DNA of 25,916 nucleotides from positions 1 through 25,916 of the forward strand of contig JAZQUV010000001.1 of NCBI GenBank assembly GCA_045631465.1, in the 5' to 3' direction. The translations under genes were made by a program, and so were the position numbers. Of the stretch, positions 15,665-22,947 are shown one piece after another. A model generated the notes under the pieces. It was not told the origin of the DNA, searched no databases, and was given only the letters and a program-made list of their open reading frames with translations. The stretch's first letter is position 1. The number at the start of each line of letters is the position of its first letter. This DNA is from Aphodosoma sp045631465 (GTDB taxonomy: Bacteria > Bacteroidota > Bacteroidia > Bacteroidales > Paludibacteraceae).

Positions 15665-16874
15665 ATTTCTGAAACAAGAAATCGTTGTAAGGGAAGCGTT
15701 GAATATGGATTTCCTTCACTCTTTCGTATAATAACGCTTTCAACTCGTCAATATTGTCCTTCTGACGTGCTGACACGAACACACAATCAGCCCCCATGTT
15801 TGCCATCCAAGTCTTTTTCAAGTCGTCGAGACTATAGTTTTCTCGCTTCATTGGCGATAGGTCATCCTCTTCCTTAGGCACATACGTAAATGCATCTATC
15901 TTATTAAATACCAATATCGTAGGCTTCTTCTCCTTGCATACATCAAGCAATGTTTTATTCACCACCTCATAGTGCTCCTCAAAGTTAGGATGCGAAATGT
16001 CGAGAATATGCACCAAAAGGTCTGCCTCGCGCACCTCGTCCAACGTACTCTTGAACGACTCAATCAAGTGGTGAGGCAACTTGCGGATAAACCCTACAGT
16101 GTCGGTCATAAGAAATGGTAGATTGTCGATAATCACCTTACGCACTGTGGTGTCGAGTGTAGCAAACAACTTATTTTCGGCAAAAACATCGCTCTTCGAG
16201 AGGAGGTTCATCATCGTAGATTTACCCACATTAGTGTAACCCACCAATGCCACGCGCACCATCTTACCACGATTCTGACGTTGCGTTGTCATCTGTTTAT
16301 CAATTGCCACAAGGTGCTTTTTGAGCAATGATATCTTATCGAGGATTATACGACGGTCAGTCTCAATCTGTGTTTCACCCGGACCACGCATACCGATACC
16401 ACCTCGTTGACGCTCCAAGTGAGTCCACATACGTGTCAATCGAGGCAAAAGATACTGATACTGAGCCAACTCCACCTGAGTCTTCGCATACGCTGTTTGT
16501 GCTCGTTTAGCAAAAATATCAAGAATAAGGTTCGTACGGTCAAGAATCTTTATCTGCAATTCGCGCTCAATATTACGCAACTGCACAGGCGACAATTCAT
16601 CATCGAATATCACCATACCCACAGGCTCTTCGCTCTCCTCGCGCTCTTTAATAAATTCGCGTATCTCCATCAACTTACCCTCACCCACAAATGTGCGAGA
16701 GTTAGGATAATCCATTTTCTGAAAAAATGTCTTCACCACATGCGCGCCTGCCGTATCTGCCAAAAACGCGAGTTCATCAATATACTCACGCACCTTTGCC
16801 TCTTTTTGTTGAGGCGTAATCAACCCCACCAACACTGCATTCTCACAATAAATTTCTGTTACTTCTATTGCCAT
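15648..16874 (-). CDS. hflX: GTPase HflX
   Basis: 408 aa. N-terminal HflX domain with the typical RTFVGEGKLMEI (60-71) and IFDDELSPVQLRN (89-101), the Arg/Gly-rich RQRGGIGMRGPGETQ (155-169), then a GTPase domain. G1 is GYTNVGKST (212-220), G3 DTVG (258-261), G4 NKID (324-327) and G5 VSAR. HflX is a ribosome-binding GTPase that splits or rescues stalled 70S ribosomes under stress. It lies behind recF, separated by a repeat-filled spacer. Confidence 0.96.
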   Translation of the reverse strand: MAIEVTEIYCENAVLVGLITPQQKEAKVREYIDELAFLADTAGAHVVKTFFQKMDYPNSRTFVGEGKLMEIREFIKEREESEEPVGMVIFDDELSPVQLRNIERELQIKILDRTNLILDIFAKRAQTAYAKTQVELAQYQYLLPRLTRMWTHLERQRGGIGMRGPGETQIETDRRIILDKISLLKKHLVAIDKQMTTQRQNRGKMVRVALVGYTNVGKSTMMNLLSKSDVFAENKLFATLDTTVRKVIIDNLPFLMTDTVGFIRKLPHHLIESFKSTLDEVREADLLVHILDISHPNFEEHYEVVNKTLLDVCKEKKPTILVFNKIDAFTYVPKEEDDLSPMKRENYSLDDLKKTWMANMGADCVFVSARQKDNIDELKALLYERVKEIHIQRFPYNDFLFQKYDVEE

Positions 16875-16884
16875 ATTTTTAAAA

Positions 16885-16972
16885 TTTGAAAGTTGAAAGT
16901 TGAAAGTTGAAAGTTGAAATTAAAAGTTACATCGAAATAACTTTCACATTTCAAATTTCACATTTCAAATTA
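16885..16972. repeat. Heptamer word-repeat hairpin between recF and hflX
   Basis: About five TTGAAAG units (16885-16919), then on the other arm AACTTTCAC and CATTTCAAATTT words (16939-16972), which are approximately complementary. The recF stop codon (16965-16967) lies within the right arm, so the element supplies the end of recF. Confidence 0.8.
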
Positions 16973-18059
16973 AAACTACATTTCCATTTTCAACATTAAA
17001 TATTTTCACTTCGCTATCTACCTGTGCCATCAATTGGTCGGTATGATTGCGATTGGTATCGGTTATAAACACTTGTCCAAACTCATCCGATGCCACTAAA
17101 TCTACTATATTCTTCACCCTTTGCGCATCCAATCGATCGAATATATCGTCCAACAACAACAGTGGCGACACCCTCGTAACTCGCTTCAAATAAACATATT
17201 GTGCCAATTTCAACGCCACAAGATATGTCTTATTCTGCCCCTGTGAGCCAGTGCGCTTGATCGGATACCCATCGAGCAACATATCCAAATCATCTTTATG
17301 CGAACCGCGTGTTGTATATCCAATTGCATGGTCGCGCACACGACATTCTGCCAACAACGGAGCCAAATCTCCCTGCTCCGAATGCGATTTATAATGCAAT
17401 TCAACCCTCTCACAATCGCCAGCTATAGCGCAGTAAAATCGCTCAAACACAGGCGTAAATCCTTCAATAAATTCTTTTCGTCGAGCATAGATATATTCAG
17501 CTTCAGCAGCCATCTGCATCTCATAAATCTCAAGCATTGCTGCGTCGGGCATATCGTCTTGTTTCAATAGTGTGTTCCGACTCTGCAACGCCTGATTATA
17601 TCGCATCAGCGACATCAAATATGGCTTATCGTATTGCGAGATAACCACATCCATAAACCTACGCCTCTCATCACTTCCCTCATCAATCAAATATTGGTCC
17701 GATGGCGAAATCAACACTGCCGGTATCAACCCAATATGGTCTGCCATTCGCTGATACTCCTTGTTATTGCGCTTAAATTGCTTTTTTGTTCTACGCTTTA
17801 CTGCCGCCGAAATCACCTCATCCTGCCCAGCTATTTCATACTTCCCCTGAAGCATAAAAAACTCTTCATCGTGATGAATCAACTGAGAGTCAACAGCATT
17901 CAAATGGCTTTTCGTGAACGAAAGATAATATATTGCATCCAACACATTGGTTTTGCCCATACCATTCGACCCCAAAAAGCAATTGAATTTTGGAGACAAC
18001 CACAAATCGCACTCCCTCAGATTGCGATAATTCAACCCTGTCAGATGCTTTAGATGCAT
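16965..18059 (-). CDS. recF: DNA replication and repair protein RecF
   Basis: 364 aa. SMC-like ABC ATPase: Walker A GSNGMGKT (30-37), signature GSQGQNKTYLVALKLA (271-286) and Walker B LLLLDDIFDRLD (300-311). YRNLRECDL (11-19) and LISPSDQYLIDEGSDERRRF (116-135) are typical RecF. RecF loads RecA at gapped DNA with RecO and RecR. The last few codons (VVLI, stop) are read from the spacer repeat, so the natural C-terminus may have been replaced. The start is 6 bp after the hisS stop. Confidence 0.96.
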   Translation of the reverse strand: MHLKHLTGLNYRNLRECDLWLSPKFNCFLGSNGMGKTNVLDAIYYLSFTKSHLNAVDSQLIHHDEEFFMLQGKYEIAGQDEVISAAVKRRTKKQFKRNNKEYQRMADHIGLIPAVLISPSDQYLIDEGSDERRRFMDVVISQYDKPYLMSLMRYNQALQSRNTLLKQDDMPDAAMLEIYEMQMAAEAEYIYARRKEFIEGFTPVFERFYCAIAGDCERVELHYKSHSEQGDLAPLLAECRVRDHAIGYTTRGSHKDDLDMLLDGYPIKRTGSQGQNKTYLVALKLAQYVYLKRVTRVSPLLLLDDIFDRLDAQRVKNIVDLVASDEFGQVFITDTNRNHTDQLMAQVDSEVKIFNVENGNVVLI

Positions 18060-18065
18060 ATATTT

Positions 18066-19421
18066 TTATTTAACTAATGCGATTACTTCCTCTACACTCA
18101 ACAATTGTTGCTCGCCCGAAGCCATATTTTTCAACATCACCTTGCCTGCTTCGATTTCCGAATCGCCTACAATTGCCACGTATGGAATCTGATTGTTATC
18201 AGCATATGTCATCTGTTTTTTCATCTTCGCAATTTCAGGATAAATCTCAGCTGCAATGCCTGCACGACGCACCTCACGCACTAACGGACGGCAATAATCC
18301 AACCCTTTTTGGTCGAATGCCAAGAATATCACTTGTGTGCCCGATGTAGCCTCTTTAGGGAATTTGTCGAGCATTGTCAATACGTCATAGATACGGTCAG
18401 CTCCAAACGAGAAGCCTACACCCGACACTCCTGGCAATCCGAAGATACCTGTCAAGTTATCATAGCGTCCACCGCCCGAAATCGAACCCATCTCTACGCC
18501 TAGAGCCTTCACTTCCAATATCGCACCTGTATAATAGTTCAATCCACGAGCCAATGTTAAATCGAGTTCTACACCACATTTCACGTCGCTCTCAGCCACA
18601 TAACGAAGCACCTCTTCCAATTCGTCAAGACCTTTTTGTGCAGTAGCACTCTCTGCCAACACGCCACGCAATGTAGCCACTTTCTCTTCGTTCGAACCCT
18701 CAAGCAAAAGCACTGGTTTCAATTTCTCTACCGCTTCAGCAGGGATGCCTTTTGCCATCATCTCTTCATTCACTTTGTCAAGACCGATTTTGTCCATCTT
18801 GTCGATAGCCACAGTAATGTCGATGATGCGGTCTGCCTCGCCAATCCATTCTGCAATACCAGCCAACACTTTGCGGTTGTTCAATTTAACAACCACATCA
18901 ATACCGAATTTTTGGAATGCTTGGTCAATCATCTCAATCATTTCAGCCTCATACACAAGCGAGTCTGAGCCTACCACGTCGGCATCGCATTGGAAAAACT
19001 CGCGATAACGGCCCTTTTGTGGACGGTCGGCGCGCCACACTGGTTGTATCTGGAAGCGTTTGAATGGGAATGTTATCTCATCGCGGTGTTGCACTACATA
19101 GCGTGCAAATGGCACTGTTAAGTCATAACGCAAACCCTTCTCACTCACTTTATTAGTAAGTTTGATGCTATTTTTAGCCAACAACTCTTCGTCCGACAAT
19201 TTAGCTGCCCAGTCGCCCGAGTTCAACACTTTAAACAACAATTTATCGCCCTCTTCGCCATATTTACCCATCAAAGTCGAAAGATTCTCCATCGATGGAG
19301 TTTCGATTTGTTTAAAACCATAATTAGCAAACACCGAGCGAATTGTATTAAAAATATAGTTACGTTTCGCCATCTCTACAGGCGAAAAATCACGCGTTCC
19401 TTTTGGAATTGAAGGTTTCAT
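18066..19421 (-). CDS. hisS: Histidyl-tRNA synthetase
   Basis: 451 aa, class II synthetase. Motif 2 region RFQIQPVWRADRPQKGRYRE (122-141) continues into FFQCDADVVG. The histidine-specific motifs RGLNYYTG and SGGGRYDNL are present, motif 3 is GVGFSFGADRIYDVL, and a C-terminal anticodon-binding domain starts near 365 (VIFLAFDQKG). The enzyme charges tRNA-His in the cytoplasm. Second gene of the waaA operon, with a 130-bp repeat-rich spacer before it. Confidence 0.97.
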   Translation of the reverse strand: MKPSIPKGTRDFSPVEMAKRNYIFNTIRSVFANYGFKQIETPSMENLSTLMGKYGEEGDKLLFKVLNSGDWAAKLSDEELLAKNSIKLTNKVSEKGLRYDLTVPFARYVVQHRDEITFPFKRFQIQPVWRADRPQKGRYREFFQCDADVVGSDSLVYEAEMIEMIDQAFQKFGIDVVVKLNNRKVLAGIAEWIGEADRIIDITVAIDKMDKIGLDKVNEEMMAKGIPAEAVEKLKPVLLLEGSNEEKVATLRGVLAESATAQKGLDELEEVLRYVAESDVKCGVELDLTLARGLNYYTGAILEVKALGVEMGSISGGGRYDNLTGIFGLPGVSGVGFSFGADRIYDVLTMLDKFPKEATSGTQVIFLAFDQKGLDYCRPLVREVRRAGIAAEIYPEIAKMKKQMTYADNNQIPYVAIVGDSEIEAGKVMLKNMASGEQQLLSVEEVIALVK

Positions 19422-19428
19422 ATCTTAA

Positions 19429-19500
19429 TTATTAATGATTAGTTATTAATGAGTAGTTATTAATTATCAAAGAAAATCATGTTCTCATGTCTTCTTGTCT
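19429..19500. repeat. Composite word repeats upstream of hisS
   Basis: Two word types in a row. TTATTAATGATTAG / TTATTAATGAGTAG (a 14-bp period, i.e. two heptamers) runs at 19430-19467. An octamer block at 19475-19500 has its first 20 bases identical to 3394-3413 in the nqrA-nqrB junction. Confidence 0.75.
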
Positions 19501-19520
19501 AAAAAAACAATAAAATTGTG

Positions 19521-19552
19521 AACCGGAGGTCACGAGCCAACAGGCGAGTAAT
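19521..19552. repeat. Third copy of the dispersed GTCACGA motif
   Basis: AACCGGAGGTCACGAG, variable bases, then GCGAGTAAT. It is related to the pair at 8476-8558 and touches the waaA stop codon. Confidence 0.65.
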
Positions 19553-19587
19553 TATGAATTATGAATTATGAATTGTGAATTATAGAT
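19551..19587. repeat. ATTATGA heptamer repeat forming the waaA C-terminus
   Basis: Five 7-bp units: ATTATGA three times, ATTGTGA, ATTATAG. Read on the minus strand it encodes IYNSQFIIHNS and the stop of waaA, residues 452-462. These residues are outside the family core. Confidence 0.8.
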
Positions 19588-20940
19588 TAACTCAGTCGCC
19601 CCCGTATGCGATGCCACATACTCCGCCGCAGCCTTCGACGCCACATCATTCTTCTCAAAAAACTCATCCAATGATCGGGCACACTCTTCATAATTCTTAA
19701 TCGACTGCCCAGCGCCACATTCAATCAACTCTTTAGCCTCTTGGAACTTGTGGTAGTTCGGACCAAACACCACCGGCATGCCCCATACCGCCGCCTCTAA
19801 CGTGTTGTGTATCCCCACTCCAAATCCACCACCAATATACGCCACTTGCCCATACTGATACACACTCGACAACACCCCTATCGTATTCACAACCAAAACA
19901 TCATAATCAGTGAGAATTGAAGGGTTAGGAGTTTGGAGTGATAATTGAGACTTATCTGTTATCTGTAATCTGTAATCTGTTATCTGAGTATATAGTGCAT
20001 ATTTACAAGTCAATTTCGAAGTCAACTCCTTGATTCTCTCCTCTCTAACCTCATGTGGAGCAATAATCATCTTCATCCGTCCCGCCCGCTCATTTATATA
20101 TCGTGTCAACAAATCCTCATCCGGTCCCCACGAACTACCTACCACCAACACTGGCAAAAATTCTCCATTTTGAACCTCTCTCGATTGCTCCCCTAAGTTA
20201 GGGGAGCTGTCCGAAGGACTGAGGGGTATAGCATTCCTCATTCCTAATTCCTCATTCCTCATTCCAACAAACCTCTCCACAATCTCCAATTTCTTCGCCG
20301 CAGCAGCAATATCTGCCACCCTATCAAATCGCGTATCGCCTGCCACCATCACATTCTCCACACCAATCCCTTTCAACAACTCCTTCGACTCTTCATTCTG
20401 CACAAACAACATCTTGAATGCCTTCAACCCTTCACGAAATATTCCGCCATACCACTTGAAAAACACCTGATTAGGTCGAAATATAGCCGAAATAATATAA
20501 GTCTCTATCCCACGAAAGCGCAATTCTCTCAAATAATTTAACCAAAATTCATACTTCACAAACACCACCTTTTCTGGTTTCACCAATTCCACAAATCTTC
20601 TCGCATTACGCGGTGTATCCAAAGGCAAATAAGCAATGACGTCTGCACTAGCATAATTCTTTCTCACCTCATAGCCCGATGGAGAGAAAAAAGTCAACAA
20701 TATTTTATACTCAGGATTCTCTCTTTTCAACTTTTCAATCAACGGACGCCCCTGTTCAAACTCGCCCAACGACGCAGCATGCACCCACACAACCCTATCT
20801 CCATCCGCCAATCCACTCTCAATCTTAGCATACGCCTCCCTCTCGCCTTGCCACATCAATCTCACCTTCGGATTGAACATTGCGACAACACGAACCGCCA
20901 AAGCATAAAACCAAATTGCTATATTATACAAACTTTTCAT
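19552..20940 (-). CDS. waaA: 3-deoxy-D-manno-octulosonic acid (Kdo) transferase with repeat-derived insertions
   Basis: 462 aa. N-terminal membrane anchor (3-22), then a GT-B glycosyltransferase. HAASLGEFEQG (54-64) carries the expected catalytic Glu60. PLDTPRNARRF (106-116), KYEFWLNYL (129-137), GDTRFDR (201-207), GGGFGVGIHNTLEAA (370-384) and PVVFGPNYHKFQEA (389-402) are typical. It transfers Kdo from CMP-Kdo to lipid A precursor at the inner membrane. Two in-frame insertions are repeat-derived: about 226-261 (GMRNEELGMRNAIPLSPSDS and onward) and about 318-345 (TQITDYRLQITDKSQ and onward). The last 11 residues come from a third repeat. Without them the protein falls near 390-400 aa, close to normal. 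First gene of a five-gene minus-strand unit. Confidence 0.93.
   Translation of the reverse strand: MKSLYNIAIWFYALAVRVVAMFNPKVRLMWQGEREAYAKIESGLADGDRVVWVHAASLGEFEQGRPLIEKLKRENPEYKILLTFFSPSGYEVRKNYASADVIAYLPLDTPRNARRFVELVKPEKVVFVKYEFWLNYLRELRFRGIETYIISAIFRPNQVFFKWYGGIFREGLKAFKMLFVQNEESKELLKGIGVENVMVAGDTRFDRVADIAAAAKKLEIVERFVGMRNEELGMRNAIPLSPSDSSPNLGEQSREVQNGEFLPVLVVGSSWGPDEDLLTRYINERAGRMKMIIAPHEVREERIKELTSKLTCKYALYTQITDYRLQITDKSQLSLQTPNPSILTDYDVLVVNTIGVLSSVYQYGQVAYIGGGFGVGIHNTLEAAVWGMPVVFGPNYHKFQEAKELIECGAGQSIKNYEECARSLDEFFEKNDVASKAAAEYVASHTGATELIYNSQFIIHNS
19907..19986. repeat. TTATCTG heptamer composite inside waaA
   Basis: Units TTATCTG, TTATCTG, TAATCTG, TAATCTG, TTATCTG at 19952-19986. 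A tract GTTAGGAGTTTGGAGTGATA with 7-bp echoes lies to the left. It is translated in frame as residues about 318-345. Same composite design as in the RNase HI gene. Confidence 0.8.
20158..20267. repeat. Palindrome plus ATTCCTC heptamers inside waaA
   Basis: A perfect 21-bp hairpin (20187-20207, arms GCTCCCCTAA / TTAGGGGAGC around one G) is followed at once by a second small hairpin GTCC-GAA-GGAC and then five ATTCCTC-type units (20233-20267). All of it is translated in frame as residues about 226-261 of WaaA. The protein repeat MRNEELG has a 7-residue period because three 7-bp units make seven codons. Confidence 0.82.
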
Positions 20941-20989
20941 TGAATATCAAACAAATAACCATACACTACCCCACAATAACTACAACCTA

Positions 20990-21020
20990 CAAATTTATAA
21001 AAAAATATTCATATACACAA
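20990..21020 (-). promoter_or_regulatory. waaA operon promoter (TTG-N20-TAAATTTG)
   Basis: Minus strand TTG at 21020-21018, exactly 20 bp, TAAATTTG at 20997-20990. The predicted start near 20983 gives a leader of about 43 nt to the ATG at 20940. No terminator is visible between waaA and the DUF3078 gene, so this may drive all five genes. Confidence 0.72.
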
Positions 21021-21045
21021 TAGTCTCCCCAAAAACAAACAACAC

Positions 21046-21088
21046 AAAAAAATTCTGGAATCTCCAGCAAAGCGAAGCATTCCAGAAT
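21046..21088 (-). terminator. Terminator after the macrodomain-like gene
   Basis: Minus strand: ATTCTGGAAT, a 17-nt loop, ATTCCAGAAT, then a run of T (21052-21046). It lies 23 bp past the stop at 21112 and just upstream of the waaA promoter, so it insulates the two units. Confidence 0.85.
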
Positions 21089-21111
21089 ATCCAGTAAAGC
21101 ACAACCCAATT

Positions 21112-21507
21112 TTATTTATTCATCTCAAAAACTCTCCAAAAAGTCTCAGGCAAAAAAACATTCTCCAACTCCACACACTCAGCAAACAACGGAGCAATAT
21201 CCTCATCTCTAAATCCGGCAATGCCACATCCAACACGCGTCACCAAAAACCTCAACTCTGGATGCGCCTTTGCATATTCAACAAACTCATCCACATACGG
21301 TTTTATGACATCCACGCCGCCGTGCATTGTCGGTATGGCATAGGTCTGACCTGTGCGCCCAACGCCAACACCCCATTCAGCTCCAAACTTCTCCATTGCC
21401 ACTCGCGCCGCACCTCCACCATGCATCCCACGTAAATTACTACCAAACACAAATATCTCATTCTCTGCCAATTCTTTAATAAAATCAGATGAAATTCTTT
21501 TTTCCAT
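21112..21507 (-). CDS. Macrodomain-like protein (A1S_2505-type, phage/bacterial family)
   Basis: 131 aa. NEIFVFGSNLRGMHGGGAAR (16-35) followed by a Gly-rich loop GVGVGRTGQTYAIPT (46-60) and RFLVTRVGCGIAGF (86-99) is the pattern of a small macro-like family often annotated as Appr-1-p processing related. Such domains bind or hydrolyse ADP-ribose derivatives. The exact substrate is unknown, and I infer the fold from motifs alone. The gene follows the DUF1810 gene by 35 bp, in a unit headed by a Nudix regulator, which fits an ADP-ribose or nucleotide theme. Confidence 0.75.
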   Translation of the reverse strand: MEKRISSDFIKELAENEIFVFGSNLRGMHGGGAARVAMEKFGAEWGVGVGRTGQTYAIPTMHGGVDVIKPYVDEFVEYAKAHPELRFLVTRVGCGIAGFRDEDIAPLFAECVELENVFLPETFWRVFEMNK

Positions 21508-21542
21508 AGTTCATATTTTTTTAATTAACAATAATCCAAATA

Positions 21543-21929
21543 TTATATCCAACAATGATTAGCCAATAATTTTTTAATTATTGCATGCTCATACACCGAA
21601 TTCATCAAAAGCAACGACGCTCTTACCTTGATATAATTTGGTCCAAATATTTCATAAATCGATTTATTTGAGTCAAGTATCGCTTGGCAACAATTCAAAT
21701 ATCGAGTACGAAGCAACTCATTTTGCATATATTCCAAAGCTTCTTCTCTGCTTTTTATCTCATAGAATTTGGTAACCTTACTTTGCCCCAAGCCACTCAA
21801 TTGAGGGAAAAGGTATCTTATCCAACAATGAATTGACAAATAACCACTACTAATTTCTTTAATAGCCCGCTCATATACAGTTAATCCAGAGAAAGTTACA
21901 TTATTTTGAGCCTCTATAAATCTATCCAT
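21543..21929 (-). CDS. DUF1810 family protein
   Basis: 128 aa. RFIEAQNN (3-10), a YERAIKEISSGYLSIHCWIRY stretch near 19-39 in the position of the usual HWMW segment, FPQLSGLGQSK (41-51) and IFGPNYIKVRASLLLM (93-108) identify DUF1810. Typical members are about 140 aa and end in a conserved short tail after the last helix. Here the protein stops at ANHCWI, roughly ten residues early, so the tail may be lost or divergent. Function of the family is not established. The spacer before it is a long repeat hairpin. Confidence 0.82.
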   Translation of the reverse strand: MDRFIEAQNNVTFSGLTVYERAIKEISSGYLSIHCWIRYLFPQLSGLGQSKVTKFYEIKSREEALEYMQNELLRTRYLNCCQAILDSNKSIYEIFGPNYIKVRASLLLMNSVYEHAIIKKLLANHCWI

Positions 21930-21951
21930 CTTAATTATTATTTATTTCCTC

Positions 21952-22089
21952 CCACAAATTTCTCAAATTGATTTTATTAGTACAAAGTAATAAGTACAAA
22001 GCAAAAAGACCATCCGACATTATACGTCTTACTACTTACGACTTTTTACTTACTACTATTCATTTGTGAATATTTGTGCCATTTGTGGG
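21952..22089. repeat. Nested word-repeat hairpin between the Nudix and DUF1810 genes
   Basis: Outer arms CCCACAAAT (21952-21960) and ATTTGTGGG (22081-22089) are a perfect inverted pair. Inside, AGTACAAAGTAATAAGTACA with its continuation (21980-22011) faces CGTCTTACTACTTACGACTT with its continuation (22026-22058). The inner words are the AAGTARN/ACTTACK type also used in two nqr junctions. The whole spacer can fold as one long interrupted hairpin. Confidence 0.78.
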
Positions 22090-22112
22090 CAAATTACCAT
22101 TTTATAAAACAC

Positions 22113-22829
22113 TTAAAACTCCAACCTCATCGACCCATCCCGCTTCATTGCATCATACTGCTCTTTATTGAACTCATACAACATACCTGCACGATGTTTT
22201 GCCGCCTCATCCTTTTCGCCTGTATCTACCAATATACCAGTCGACAACATCTTTTTCTGAAAATTCCTACGGTCAAATCTAACCTCCAAAATCGACTCAT
22301 ACAATCGTTGCAATTGTGGTATCGAAAATCGCTTATCAAGCAATTCAAACCCTATCGGACGAAAGTGCAAATCCTCACGCAATCGTTGCACTGCCACACG
22401 CAATATGCGGTCGTGATCAAAAGCCAATCGAGGCACATCCTTAATCCTAAACCATCGAGCCTCAGCTGCATCATCGCCACCCTTCACCTCAGTCATTCTC
22501 ACCAATGCATAGAATGCCGTAGTTATCACACGCCCACGAGGGTCACGCTCCACATCCGAGAACACCCCCAACTGCTCCATATACCCCGACTCCAAACCCG
22601 TCTCCTCCATCAACTCTCTTTGAGCACACTCCTCAATAGTTTCCGTCATTTTCAAAAAACCACCCGGAAATGCCCAACACCCTTTGTATGGTTCAATCCC
22701 ACGCTCCACAAGCAACACCTGCAAATCTTGTCCGTCAAACCCAAAAATCACAGCATCAGCCGTCATCGCCGCACGCGGATACTCATAACTATACCATCCA
22801 TCCGCCGTTTTTTTCCAATCTTCTTTCAT
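22113..22829 (-). CDS. Nudix-domain transcriptional regulator, NrtR-like
   Basis: 238 aa. N-terminal Nudix fold with a complete Nudix box (Gly57, Glu63, Arg71, Glu72, Glu75, Glu76, Gly78; GGFLKMTETIEECAQRELME at 56-75), so hydrolase activity may remain. C-terminal winged-helix region (about 158-238) with IPQLQRLYESIL and FDRRNFQKKML, typical of NrtR-type regulators. Family members use the Nudix domain to sense ADP-ribose or sugar-derived ligands and control NAD or sugar-use genes. Two near-identical 19-bp palindromes flank its own promoter, supporting autoregulation. The ligand is unknown. Confidence 0.88.
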   Translation of the reverse strand: MKEDWKKTADGWYSYEYPRAAMTADAVIFGFDGQDLQVLLVERGIEPYKGCWAFPGGFLKMTETIEECAQRELMEETGLESGYMEQLGVFSDVERDPRGRVITTAFYALVRMTEVKGGDDAAEARWFRIKDVPRLAFDHDRILRVAVQRLREDLHFRPIGFELLDKRFSIPQLQRLYESILEVRFDRRNFQKKMLSTGILVDTGEKDEAAKHRAGMLYEFNKEQYDAMKRDGSMRLEF

Positions 22830-22845
22830 AATACATATTTTTTAT

Positions 22846-22864
22846 TTGTGTAACTTTTACACAA
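22846..22864. promoter_or_regulatory. Candidate operator 1 of the NrtR-like regulator
   Basis: TTGTGTAACTTTTACACAA: perfect 8-bp arms with a 3-bp centre. It lies just downstream of the -7 box, over the predicted transcription start, 16 bp before the ATG. Confidence 0.7.
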
Positions 22865-22866
22865 TG

Positions 22867-22898
22867 CAAAATTACAACAATTTTTCGTATCCACCAAA
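22867..22898 (-). promoter_or_regulatory. Promoter of the Nudix regulator unit (TTTG-N20-TAATTTTG)
   Basis: Minus strand TTTG at 22898-22895, exactly 20 bp, TAATTTTG at 22874-22867. It is bracketed by the two 19-bp palindromes. Confidence 0.75.
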
Positions 22899-22902
22899 TG
22901 TT

Positions 22903-22921
22903 TTGTGTATTTTTTACACAA
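22903..22921. promoter_or_regulatory. Candidate operator 2 of the NrtR-like regulator
   Basis: TTGTGTATTTTTTACACAA: perfect 7-bp arms with a 5-bp centre, the same length and outer arms as operator 1. It sits directly upstream of the -33 box. The centres are 57 bp apart, between five and six helical turns. Confidence 0.7.
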
Positions 22922-22947
22922 TATTTTATAACTCGCAGTATATCAAT

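Noticed and set aside
22074..22853. Open frame of 259 codons on the plus strand
   Set aside because: Antisense to the Nudix regulator, low-complexity His/Leu/Ser composition, no start context.
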